NCBI GenBank assembly: GCA_002441585.1
Contig: DJWS01000004.1
Coordinates: forward strand, 24,110-88,109
Source: Candidatus Saccharibacteria bacterium UBA6224
GTDB lineage: Bacteria; Patescibacteriota; Saccharimonadia; Saccharimonadales; UBA4665
Direction of reading: 5' to 3'
Length of the DNA: 64,000 nt
A program made the position numbers and the translations under genes. The notes under the pieces are model-generated. The model did not search any database and was not told where the DNA came from. It saw only the letters and a list, made by a program, of their open reading frames with translations. Shown here piece by piece: positions 39,804-47,643 of the stretch (position 1 is the first letter of the stretch; the number at the start of each line of letters is the position of its first letter).

Positions 39804-41108
39804 ATGAATATACGCAAAATCGTCAAAAGACTGATACCGACTGCTTTATTTCAGGCAATCGAACCGACCGGCCATCTAATTGAGGCCTGGCTATGGAACG
39901 CGCGCTACGGTTTCCCGGGGCGTGGCATGAAAGTTATCGGCGTGACCGGTACCAACGGCAAGACTTCGACGGCCTTTCTGATCCACAAAATGCTTGTCCA
40001 GTCGGGCATTCGGACCGGACTGATGACGACCGTCGCTTACGGTGTGGATGACGCTATCGAGCAACAAGTGCAGCACTACACCAACGTGCCGGTGCCCGAG
40101 CTGATGCGTCGGTTAAAATCGATGCGTCGCCAGAAGGTGGACTGGCTGGTATTCGAAGTGACCAGCCAGGGCTTAGCCCAACACCGTGTCTGGGGCGTGC
40201 CGTTTTCGGTCGGTGTCCTGACCAATATCACGCACGAGCACCTCGATTATCACAAGACTTTCGAGCGTTATGTCGCGGCCAAACAGATGCTATTTCGCTA
40301 CGTGGCACGCAATCGCCGGGGACTGGGTGTGGGTATTGCCAATGCCGATGACCCCAAGGGTGATTTATTTGCCCGGCTGACACCGCATCCGGTGCTTTAT
40401 GGCATGCGGGGTGGCGATGTAGTGGCCCAAGACGTCCAGCTGACTCCTGATGGCAGTACTTTTACGGCGGTGGCTGGCGACGACCGCTATGAGATTACTT
40501 GTCACATTCCGGGCGGATTTTATGTACAGAACTCACTGGCGGCGGTTTGCGTCGGGCGGGCGTTGGGGCTTAGTCGGGAGCAAATCGAACAGGGCATCGC
40601 CGCGCTTCGTGGAGTTGCCGGACGGATGACTACAATCGATGAGGGACAACCCTTCAGCCTGATAGTCGATTATGCCCACACACCCGACAGTTTCGATAAG
40701 CTCTTTCGTGATATCCGACCAGTAGTCAAAGGCAAGCTGATCGTGATGTTCGGCAGCGCCGGGCGTCGCGATCAGGCCAAGCGGGCGGTGCAGGGCCGAT
40801 TGGCTGGTGAGTATGCCGACGAAGTCATTATCACCGAAGAAGATGACCGCGATGTCGATGGTATGGCCATCATGGACGAAATTGCCAGGGGCGCCGAGGA
40901 GGCCGACAAAGTTCGCGACCGGGACCTGTTTTTGGTGCATGATCGCACCGAAGCCATCAAGTTTGCCCTAAGCCGGGCTAGCCAGGGTGACACCGTGCTA
41001 CTACTGGGCAAAGGGCACGAAAAGACCATCGAGAGCGCCGACGGTGAGCACCCATGGGACGAAATCGCCACCGCCCGCGCAGCCGCTAAAGCAACCGTTA
41101 CTCAATGA
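39804..41108 (+). CDS. murE: Mur ligase, MurE type
   Basis: 435 residues. ATP-dependent ligase that adds the third amino acid to UDP-MurNAc-dipeptide. GVTGTNGKTSTAFLI is the ATP loop, EVTSQGL the central Glu motif and NITHEHLDYHKTFERYVAAK the magnesium site. GRMTTIDEGQPFSLIVDYAH starts the C-terminal domain. The substrate-specificity loop reads TEEDDRDVDG instead of DNPR, so the added residue cannot be assigned. The N-terminal domain is reduced to about 45 residues. The ATG at 39804 has TATACT 6 nt upstream. It overlaps the next gene by 4 nt (ATGA). Confidence 0.88.
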   Translation: MNIRKIVKRLIPTALFQAIEPTGHLIEAWLWNARYGFPGRGMKVIGVTGTNGKTSTAFLIHKMLVQSGIRTGLMTTVAYGVDDAIEQQVQHYTNVPVPELMRRLKSMRRQKVDWLVFEVTSQGLAQHRVWGVPFSVGVLTNITHEHLDYHKTFERYVAAKQMLFRYVARNRRGLGVGIANADDPKGDLFARLTPHPVLYGMRGGDVVAQDVQLTPDGSTFTAVAGDDRYEITCHIPGGFYVQNSLAAVCVGRALGLSREQIEQGIAALRGVAGRMTTIDEGQPFSLIVDYAHTPDSFDKLFRDIRPVVKGKLIVMFGSAGRRDQAKRAVQGRLAGEYADEVIITEEDDRDVDGMAIMDEIARGAEEADKVRDRDLFLVHDRTEAIKFALSRASQGDTVLLLGKGHEKTIESADGEHPWDEIATARAAAKATVTQ

Positions 41109-41737
41109 TTATCGGGCTAGAAGGTCCGGCTGGGGCTGGTAAGACGACCATGGCGCGTACTGTCGCGGCTGAATTTGGCGCCGTGGTAGTAGAAGGTGGC
41201 GCCTGGTACCGCGCGCTGGCGTACGAGGCACAGCGACGCGGTATCGCGGTTGATGACGTTGACCGCTTAATTGGACTGGCCGAGCAGCTAACCCTCCGAC
41301 TGGAGCCACCGAACCGTATCATGCTGGAAGGGAATGATGTCACGGATGCGTTGTACACTCCTGACATCGCGGTCGCGGTACCACAGATTGCTCAGCATTT
41401 GCCAGTGCGGGAGAAGATTGAGCCGAAAATCGTAGCCGAAGCCCGGGCTCATGATTTGACAATTAATGTGGGCCGCCATCTGCGAGCCGTATTGCCAGAG
41501 GCGTACATCTTAGCAGTTAAGATTGACCCAGACGAGGCGATACGCCGCAGCCAGCACAGTGCCGCACACGACGTCCAATCCCTAAAACAGCGTCGTGATA
41601 TAGATGAGCAAACCAAGCAGCTGCTAGGGGAGACGGACGACGGTAAGGTAGTGGTGGATGTCACGGATATGTCACCTGCCCAGCAGGCTGATGCCCTTCG
41701 GCAGTTCATCAAGCAGTGCCCGAATCACATGAGCTGA
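41105..41737 (+). CDS. Cytidylate kinase-like P-loop kinase
   Basis: 210 residues. The P-loop EGPAGAGKTTMART is at the start. GGAWYRALAYEAQRRGI parallels the TGAMYR region of Cmk, VTDALYTPDIAVAVPQIAQH parallels the nucleotide-binding region, and VGRHLRAVLPEA stands where Cmk has GRDIGT. The substitution and the shorter lid make CMP specificity likely but not certain. It overlaps the MurE stop by 4 nt, so the two are coupled; pairing with a wall-synthesis gene is unusual. Confidence 0.75.
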   Translation: MIIGLEGPAGAGKTTMARTVAAEFGAVVVEGGAWYRALAYEAQRRGIAVDDVDRLIGLAEQLTLRLEPPNRIMLEGNDVTDALYTPDIAVAVPQIAQHLPVREKIEPKIVAEARAHDLTINVGRHLRAVLPEAYILAVKIDPDEAIRRSQHSAAHDVQSLKQRRDIDEQTKQLLGETDDGKVVVDVTDMSPAQQADALRQFIKQCPNHMS

Positions 41738-41782
41738 GGCGACCATTGTCATTTGACAAATTGAGAGTATTATTAAAACAAT

Positions 41783-42190
41783 ATGAGTGAAAAGGTCAGA
41801 GAAGAGCTGACGACCGAGGTGGACGCTGCCACGGAGTCACGCGAAACAAAGTACCGTTGGGCGCGCTGGACGGCGGTTAGCGTGGCCGGTGCACTCGCCG
41901 TCACGTATGGTCTTCCAGCGCTGGTGCGGGCCACCGCTCCAGATTGTGACGTAGTCATGAGAGCGGACGATACTGGCACGCAGGCCATCTACCTGCCTGA
42001 CGGACGGATGCGCTACGGTGACGTTTTTAGCACCCCCGAGGGTCTGAGTGTCTTGCTGGATTGGAAAGACTCCATCAAGTTCGACAAAGAGCAAATAGCC
42101 GAACGGGCTACGACCGAATACGATGCCGGCAATGGGGTGATGGTGCAGATCCAGGTGGTCGACAGCGACACCGTAGAGACTAGCTGTTAG
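41783..42190 (+). CDS. Single-span membrane protein, unknown
   Basis: 135 residues with one membrane segment (WTAVSVAGALAVTYGLPALV, about 29-48) and a small extracytoplasmic domain containing Cys at both ends (APDCDVVMRADD ... VETSC), which may form a disulphide. TTGTCA, 16 nt, TATTAT and 9 nt precede the ATG, so the mRNA is probably leaderless. No family recognised. Confidence 0.6.
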   Translation: MSEKVREELTTEVDAATESRETKYRWARWTAVSVAGALAVTYGLPALVRATAPDCDVVMRADDTGTQAIYLPDGRMRYGDVFSTPEGLSVLLDWKDSIKFDKEQIAERATTEYDAGNGVMVQIQVVDSDTVETSC

Positions 42191-42195
42191 CCAGA

Positions 42196-43086
42196 TTAGG
42201 CGTTATCAAGTGTCAGGGTGGTGCATCGGATGCTGCCGCCTCCCTTGCCGAGTTCCGGGTTCTTGAGCCGGATCGTTTTAAGGCCGTGAGACTCGATAGC
42301 CGCAGCGTACTCAGTCGCGCTGGCGTTTATTATCACGACCTCGCCGGTCGATACCAGATTGCCGGCCATAGCCTGTTTGGCCTCATTTTCGGATATCTCG
42401 ATCTTGTCGACGTCGTCAAAGGCCCGGAGGATCGCCTGACTCTCCGGTGTAAACGCTGACGGACACCAGCCAATCAGACCGCGCTGGTCGTCGCTCGGGG
42501 CCCTAAGCACAGAAATGGCCAAGTCAATATCGTAATAAAAGCTGTCTGCCCACCCCGAAACAGGGTTGATAAGCGGCTGGCCCTGTTCGTCCAACTGCGG
42601 TATGGCCTGGAGTTGGATGCGCTGCAAGCCGAGTGTTTCGGCAACGAACGCTTGGGCAGCCTCATCAGAACGGTACCCGCTGCCGCAGAACAGATACGGA
42701 CCGCAAGGTAGGGCATCACCCTGGCCGCTAAAACGGAGGCCATCGGGCACGTAGACCAGGCGTTTACCAAATTGCTGCTCAAGGATTTGGGCCGCGTAGG
42801 CCTCTTCGCCCTTGCGGGCGCTCGGTAGGCGAGCCATGACAGCCGTGTCGCCGCGCACCAGTGCCCAGTTCGCGGTGTAGACGCCATCCTGACAGCCTTG
42901 CGGCGGGGGAACCTGGTAAACCGTTACGCCGGCGGACTCCAGGGCTTGCCGAATGGCAGCGTGTTCTTGGGCGGCGGCCTCTAAATCGATTTTGACGGAG
43001 CTGTCCATGAAAGGGTTGATGGCTTGGCCGTCGTCGAAATAATCGACGCCACTCATCAGTACTGTCTGGTTTATTGGTGTTGGCAT
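42196..43086 (-). CDS. Amidinotransferase/dimethylargininase-fold protein
   Basis: 296 residues with the pentein fold of DDAH and arginine deiminase. GCQDGVYTANWALV near residue 64 is the substrate Asp-Asn loop, and GKGGGSIRCTTLTLDN at the C-terminus carries the catalytic Cys. The catalytic His expected in a F-H-x-D motif reads FYYDIDLAISVL, i.e. Tyr at that place, so activity is doubtful or altered. A TATACT with extended TG lies 8 nt before the ATG. Confidence 0.82.
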   Translation of the reverse strand: MPTPINQTVLMSGVDYFDDGQAINPFMDSSVKIDLEAAAQEHAAIRQALESAGVTVYQVPPPQGCQDGVYTANWALVRGDTAVMARLPSARKGEEAYAAQILEQQFGKRLVYVPDGLRFSGQGDALPCGPYLFCGSGYRSDEAAQAFVAETLGLQRIQLQAIPQLDEQGQPLINPVSGWADSFYYDIDLAISVLRAPSDDQRGLIGWCPSAFTPESQAILRAFDDVDKIEISENEAKQAMAGNLVSTGEVVIINASATEYAAAIESHGLKTIRLKNPELGKGGGSIRCTTLTLDNA

Positions 43087-43214
43087 GGCTCCTCAGTATA
43101 CCAAGTAATAGGCACAACTCGATAGACGTACCAATCACAAGCTCTTTTATTATTGTGTAAAATGTGACATAAACTCTAGCATTATAATCAAAAACATGCT
43201 ACAATAACCCCATC

Positions 43215-44225
43215 ATGGCCGGCCACAATAAACCACCTCAGGATTTTACGCTCAGCCCCGTAGAGTTTGCTGATATCGGTCAGCCTAATTTTGAGGATCC
43301 CAACAAACCCTCAGACACTAACAAGAAGATTGCCGAACGTCTACGTGTCCTCGATCGTAGGGAATTATTACTCTGTGCGGGGCAGTTTGCTTGTATGGCC
43401 GCCTCCGAGTCGCAACCGGTCGCTGATTTCAAAGAAATACCGGCGTTCGGTGAGGGACGCGAACGGTCTCGCCATGGCGTGACATTTGGACGACTTAACG
43501 TGCAGACCGAACAAGATCCCGTCATTACGACCTTTGTGGCGATGAAACCGTACGATCGGCGCAAGGTGGACCTTGGTATGCGGCCCGAGCGAGCAGTGAC
43601 GCACGACTGGGCTACCAACCAACACTTACGCAAGCTGAGCACTAGTGGTGCCTACGAACCAATAGGGGTCTGGCGCAATCACGATACGTTTTTCGTACCG
43701 GGTCTGATCACCTGGTTCAATGAACGCTCACTGTCGTTGGATAACATGCTACAGGCTCGTACCGATGAAGACGGTTTGATGGACGCCGCTACGCCACTGC
43801 GGGCTCGCCAAGCGTTGCGTTTGGGCCATTTCGGCCTCGGCATCGCCCATGGTGCGCACATTACCCACGGTGATGCTTTTCCGCAAAACTTTGCCACCGA
43901 TGGCTCACACATTATTTTCAACGATACCACCACGCTGCGACCATTTGGGAGCTCAGAAACGACAACCCGAACTAAAGTCGACCAAGATGTTGATGATTTC
44001 GTCAGCGGCACTATCCATCCGGAAATGAGTAGTCCCGAAATGCAGGCGCTCACAAGTGAGGCTTTGAAAGATTCGGAATTCCGAACGGATTTGTATGAGT
44101 CGTATATGGCCGGCGCCGCCCTCGGTGCCGAGCGAGCCGGTTACCCCAAGTCAGGGTTGCTCGTTCCGCCAAGCACACACCAACAAATCATTGATAGAGT
44201 TGTTCAGCGATACGTTCCTCGGTAG
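43215..44225 (+). CDS. Protein-kinase-like (APH-type) protein, unknown
   Basis: 336 residues. The region around residue 215 (GAHITHGDAFPQNFATDG) resembles the HGDxxxxN catalytic loop of aminoglycoside-phosphotransferase-like kinases, and TTFVAMKPYD near residue 98 could be the ATP-binding Lys strand (VAMK). IIFNDTTTLRPF stands where the metal-binding Asp motif would be. The match is by eye and partial. TACAAT lies 9 nt before the ATG. It precedes groES but is separated from it by the CIRCE-controlled promoter. Confidence 0.5.
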   Translation: MAGHNKPPQDFTLSPVEFADIGQPNFEDPNKPSDTNKKIAERLRVLDRRELLLCAGQFACMAASESQPVADFKEIPAFGEGRERSRHGVTFGRLNVQTEQDPVITTFVAMKPYDRRKVDLGMRPERAVTHDWATNQHLRKLSTSGAYEPIGVWRNHDTFFVPGLITWFNERSLSLDNMLQARTDEDGLMDAATPLRARQALRLGHFGLGIAHGAHITHGDAFPQNFATDGSHIIFNDTTTLRPFGSSETTTRTKVDQDVDDFVSGTIHPEMSSPEMQALTSEALKDSEFRTDLYESYMAGAALGAERAGYPKSGLLVPPSTHQQIIDRVVQRYVPR

Positions 44226-44239
44226 CGCAAACGAGAGTA

Positions 44240-44268
44240 TTGACCCGATTTTGGCAGTCCCGTATAGT
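44240..44268 (+). promoter_or_regulatory. groES-groEL promoter
   Basis: TTGACC (44240-44245), 17-nt spacer, TATAGT (44263-44268): a near-consensus housekeeping promoter directly in front of the CIRCE operator. Confidence 0.85.
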
Positions 44269-44281
44269 GAGTGCTAGTGAA

Positions 44282-44308
44282 TTAGCACTCTACATTTCGT
44301 AGTGCTGA
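44282..44308 (+). promoter_or_regulatory. CIRCE operator (HrcA binding site)
   Basis: TTAGCACTC, nine-base spacer TACATTTCG, TAGTGCTGA. The left arm is perfect and the right arm has two changes from GAGTGCTAA. It covers the expected start region of the groESL transcript. The bases just upstream (GAGTGCTA at 44270-44277) form a second, shorter-spaced palindrome with the left arm. hrcA itself is not in this window. Confidence 0.9.
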
Positions 44309-44339
44309 TTCTTCTAATCGACTAACAGGAGGATCAAAC

Positions 44340-44606
44340 ATGAGTGTACCGATTCAGCCATTGGCAGACTATGTGGTCGCGACAGCGGAAGAAGCCGAGA
44401 CTAAGACCAAGAGTGGTCTGTACGTGCCCGAAAGCGCCAAAGAAAAGCCCAAGACGTCTAAAGTCGTGGCAGTTGGCAAAGAAGTCAAGAACGTCAAAGT
44501 GGGCGACCGGATCGTCTACGGCGGCTACACTACCACTGAAGTAAAAGTGGATGGCGTCGAATACCAGTTGATTAAGGAAGAAAACATTTACGCGACCGTA
44601 AAGTAG
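44340..44606 (+). CDS. groES: Co-chaperonin GroES
   Basis: 88-residue lid protein of the GroEL chamber. It has the start PIQPLADYVVATAEEAETKT, the mobile loop KTKSGLYVPESAKEKP and the end KEENIYATVK. It has CAGGAGG upstream and is followed 10 nt later by groEL with its own GGAGGG. Regulated by CIRCE. Confidence 0.96.
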   Translation: MSVPIQPLADYVVATAEEAETKTKSGLYVPESAKEKPKTSKVVAVGKEVKNVKVGDRIVYGGYTTTEVKVDGVEYQLIKEENIYATVK

Positions 44607-44616
44607 GAGGGATTCA

Positions 44617-46266
44617 ATGAGCAAAAAAGTATTCTACGATGATGATGCCCGCCGGCGCGTGCTGGCTGGGGCCGAGATTTTATACAACGCCGTCAAGACG
44701 ACCATGGGACCCAAGGGGCGCAACGTGGTCATTAGCAAGAGCTATGGCGCACCGACGGTCACGCACGATGGTGTGACGGTGGCCAAGGGCGTCGAGATTG
44801 CCGATGTTGATGATGAGACTCTGGGCTACAAGGTTGGTGCCGAGCTGATCAAGCAAGCCGCCAACAAGATGAATGACGTCGCCGGTGACGGTACCACTAC
44901 CGTGACCGTCCTGACGTATCACATACTGAATGAGGCCAATAAGCTGATTGCTGCCGGACACAACCCGATGCAACTGCGCAAGGGGCTCGAGGCTGCCGCC
45001 GAAGCCGTCATCGACGAGCTGGGCAGCATGGCCGAGAACATCGAGGGCAACAAGAAGCGGGTGGCCGAAGTCGCTACCATTTCAGCTGGCGATGCCCAAA
45101 TTGGCGCCCTGATTGCCGATGTCATGGAGTCGGTCGGTAAAGAGGGTGTGGTAACCGTCGAAGAAGGTCAGGGATTACACCTGGAGAAAGAAGTCGTTGA
45201 GGGCTTTACGTTTGACCGCGGCTTCGTCAGTCCATATATGGTGACCGACACGGCTCGCATGGAAGCAGTCTACGACAAGCCAGCTGTGGTCATCACCGAC
45301 AAGAAAATCAGCTCCGTCCAAGAATTTTTGCCATTGCTCGAAAAACTGGCGCAAGCCGGCAAGAAAGACTTAGTGCTGATTGCCGAAGATGTCGAAGGCG
45401 AGGCTATGGGCACGCTGATATTGAACCGCCTGAAAGGCGTCTTCAACACGGTGGCTATCAAAGCTCCGTCTTACGGCGAGCGCCGCAAAGATATCCTGAA
45501 TGACATCGCCATTTTAACCGGTGCCGAAGTGATTACCGAGGACCGCGGCATGACGTTTGAGAATGTCGAGCTGGATGTCGTTGGTACGGCCCGCAAAGTC
45601 ATTGTCGACAAAGACAACACGACTATTATCGAGGGTGGCGGTCGGGCTACTGAGGTCAGTGCTCGCATCACTCAAATCAACGCCCAAATCGAAGCTGCAA
45701 CCAGCGAATACGACAAAGAACACCTGGAAAAGCGCCGTGCCGCGCTGTCCGGCAAGGTTGCCGTCATCAAGGTTGGTGGCGCTACCGAGACCGAAATCGA
45801 AGAGAAGAAATACCGCGTCGATGACGCCGTGGCCGCCGTCAAGGCAGCTTTGTCTGAGGGAATCGTACCTGGTGGAGGCGTGACGCTGATCAATCTGGCA
45901 GGTGCGCTCAAGGTCGAGGGCAGCGACTCGGTCGCCGCTGGCGTCCAATTGCTGAAGAACGCACTGGAACAACCGTTCCGCATCTTGCTGACCAACGCTG
46001 GGCTGAACGCCGATGAGTGGCTACCTCAGGTCAAGTCCGGCAAGGCTGGCTATGGTGTGAACGTCAATGACCCGGCCAAATTGGTCGATTTGAAGGCCAA
46101 GGGAGTCATCGACCCAGCCCGTGTAACCAAAGAGGCCGTGCAGAATGCCACCAGCATCGCTGGTACCAGCATGACTATGGGTGCGCTGGTCGTTGAAGTA
46201 CCTAGTGAGGATAAGGCTGACGCCGGTGCTGGAATGGGCATGGGCGGCGGCATGATGGGCATGTAG
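44617..46266 (+). CDS. groEL: Chaperonin GroEL
   Basis: 549-residue chaperonin subunit. TTMGPKGRNVVISKSYGAP and DGVTVAKGVEI form the ATP-binding site, DVAGDGTTTVTVL the conserved nucleotide loop and ETEIEEKKYRVDDAVAAV the later signature. It ends in the Gly-Met repeat GMGMGGGMMGM, as in most GroELs. Followed by a strong bidirectional terminator. Confidence 0.98.
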   Translation: MSKKVFYDDDARRRVLAGAEILYNAVKTTMGPKGRNVVISKSYGAPTVTHDGVTVAKGVEIADVDDETLGYKVGAELIKQAANKMNDVAGDGTTTVTVLTYHILNEANKLIAAGHNPMQLRKGLEAAAEAVIDELGSMAENIEGNKKRVAEVATISAGDAQIGALIADVMESVGKEGVVTVEEGQGLHLEKEVVEGFTFDRGFVSPYMVTDTARMEAVYDKPAVVITDKKISSVQEFLPLLEKLAQAGKKDLVLIAEDVEGEAMGTLILNRLKGVFNTVAIKAPSYGERRKDILNDIAILTGAEVITEDRGMTFENVELDVVGTARKVIVDKDNTTIIEGGGRATEVSARITQINAQIEAATSEYDKEHLEKRRAALSGKVAVIKVGGATETEIEEKKYRVDDAVAAVKAALSEGIVPGGGVTLINLAGALKVEGSDSVAAGVQLLKNALEQPFRILLTNAGLNADEWLPQVKSGKAGYGVNVNDPAKLVDLKAKGVIDPARVTKEAVQNATSIAGTSMTMGALVVEVPSEDKADAGAGMGMGGGMMGM

Positions 46267-46286
46267 CCCCTGCCTGCTGCAGCTCT

Positions 46287-46315
46287 AAAATAGCCCCGAG
46301 CTTCGGGGCTATTTT
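46287..46315. terminator. Bidirectional terminator between groEL and the sortase operon
   Basis: Perfect 13-bp stem AAAATAGCCCCGA / TCGGGGCTATTTT with loop GCT. Runs of A and T on either side let it work on both strands. Confidence 0.92.
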
Positions 46316-46316
46316 G

Positions 46317-46418
46317 TTAGCCGAGGATTGAGCTGTAGGTGCTGTTGAGGAAGATGGCCAAGCCGATGCTGAGTAACAAGATGGCCAATAATACCCAAAA
46401 ACGTTTCTTTTCACTCAT
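46317..46418 (-). CDS. 33-aa single-helix peptide coupled to the sortase
   Basis: Encodes 33 residues: a basic head (MSEKKRFW), one membrane helix (VLLAILLLSIGLAIFL) and a short polar tail (NSTYSSILG). The ATG overlaps the sortase TGA (ATGA), and GGAGG lies 8 nt upstream within the sortase end. It ends right at the terminator. It looks like a small membrane partner of the sortase, though no known family fits. Confidence 0.65.
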   Translation of the reverse strand: MSEKKRFWVLLAILLLSIGLAIFLNSTYSSILG

Positions 46419-46996
46419 GGCGCTACCTCCGGTTTAGCGACGACTACCAGGCGGTCGACGGGGTGCCACAGTGGCGTACAGGTGTAAATAGTCAGACGCG
46501 TATCATCCGTTGGTCCCTGGACTGACACATCGGTCTTGGGTACGACTTTAACAGTCTCGACCCGATAGATGTATTTCTTATTGTTCCAGAACAAGGCGAT
46601 TTGGCTGCCCACTTTAACCTTGTCCAGATAGTAAAAGACGCCGCGTGGATTGGTGTAGGTGAATCGGTGACCGACAAGTACGGTGTTGCCGGGTTTGTCG
46701 GGGGTGCTACCCCCAGGCCAGCGCCAAATGCCTTTGCGCAAGTTGGCGTAGGTGGTCGCGATTGGTCCTTCATGGATTGGCTGGCTGAGCAGCATATCGG
46801 GGATAATCAACTGGTTAGGCTGGTTTTTGGGCACAGTGGCCGACTGAACCTGCTGGGTCAGTTGCTGCTTGCTACCGTCGCCGTGCTGGCGCCAAAACTC
46901 TAATCGCGGCAAGAAAGGTGCCAAAATCACGTAGGTATTGATCAAAATGATCAATACGAACAGGACAGCGTTGGTTTTCTTGTAGTTTATGCGCAC
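46415..46996 (-). CDS. Sortase (class E/D-like transpeptidase)
   Basis: 193 residues. One N-terminal membrane anchor (AVLFVLIILINTYVILAPFL) is followed by the sortase beta barrel. The catalytic His is in TVLVGHRFTY, the Cys in LTIYTCTPLWHP and the Arg in VDRLVVVAKPE. Sortases anchor surface proteins bearing a sorting signal; no LPxTG-type signal was found in this window, not even in the 914-residue surface protein. The GTG at 46996 was chosen, with TATCAT 9 nt upstream; a TTG 42 nt earlier is possible. Confidence 0.9.
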   Translation of the reverse strand: MRINYKKTNAVLFVLIILINTYVILAPFLPRLEFWRQHGDGSKQQLTQQVQSATVPKNQPNQLIIPDMLLSQPIHEGPIATTYANLRKGIWRWPGGSTPDKPGNTVLVGHRFTYTNPRGVFYYLDKVKVGSQIALFWNNKKYIYRVETVKVVPKTDVSVQGPTDDTRLTIYTCTPLWHPVDRLVVVAKPEVAP

Positions 46997-47037
46997 GATG
47001 TGTTCATGATAGTTGCTTGTGCTTATGCGGGCAAGCA

Positions 47038-47064
47038 AAACGGCCGCGTTTGGCGCGACCGTTT
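47038..47064 (-). terminator. Terminator of the 160-residue protein gene
   Basis: On the minus strand AAACGG-T-CGCG pairs with CGCG-G-CCGTTT around CCAAA, with one mismatch, and TTT follows. It separates this gene from the sortase. Confidence 0.7.
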
Positions 47065-47087
47065 GGGGTTACTAATTACAGAAAATA

Positions 47088-47570
47088 TTAATTTTCGTGG
47101 TGCTGCGTGAAGTAGTTGATCTCGTTGACGATGTCGAGCAATGCTTGAGCGCGCACTTTTTCGTCGGAGATGTTCTGAGCGGCCTCGTAAGCGGTCTTGA
47201 TCAGACTTTCGTCGTCAGCGGCCTGGATCATCATCATGGTGGTGCGGAATTTTTCTTCGGGCGTCTGGTTTAGGTGGCCGACGAGTGGCGAAAGTTCCTT
47301 GAGGGCTTGCTGCTTGATGCTGAGCAAGTCACTGCCTCCGGCAGCTTCGTCCATGCCATGGCGTCCGGTGCTTGCCGATGGGGTGGCATCGTCATCGTCG
47401 GCCAAGTAGGCAGAGGCGGCTGAGTCGACTGAAGCCGTAGGGGTATCATCGGTGACAACTGACTGGTTGCTGGGCTGGATGCTGGTGGAAGGCATGGGTA
47501 GGTCCGTGCCCGATGTAGCGTCCGGTGAGTCACCGGCCTGTTGATGATGCTGGTCGTCGGATCCAAACAT
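47088..47570 (-). CDS. Acidic protein with disordered N-terminus, unknown
   Basis: 160 residues. The first 80 are Ser/Thr/Asp-rich and probably disordered (DDTPTASVDSAASAYLADDD). The rest is helical (KQQALKELSPLVGHLNQTPE, then EEKFRTTMMMIQAADDESLI). GGGGGG lies near the ATG. No recognised family. Similar short acidic proteins accompany surface and division genes in CPR, but no link is shown. Confidence 0.6.
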   Translation of the reverse strand: MFGSDDQHHQQAGDSPDATSGTDLPMPSTSIQPSNQSVVTDDTPTASVDSAASAYLADDDDATPSASTGRHGMDEAAGGSDLLSIKQQALKELSPLVGHLNQTPEEKFRTTMMMIQAADDESLIKTAYEAAQNISDEKVRAQALLDIVNEINYFTQHHEN

Positions 47571-47643
47571 AAATGCCCCCCATTAGAGATGAATTGTTAA
47601 GATATACTATACATACATCGGGTAAATAAGCACAAGGGGGTAT

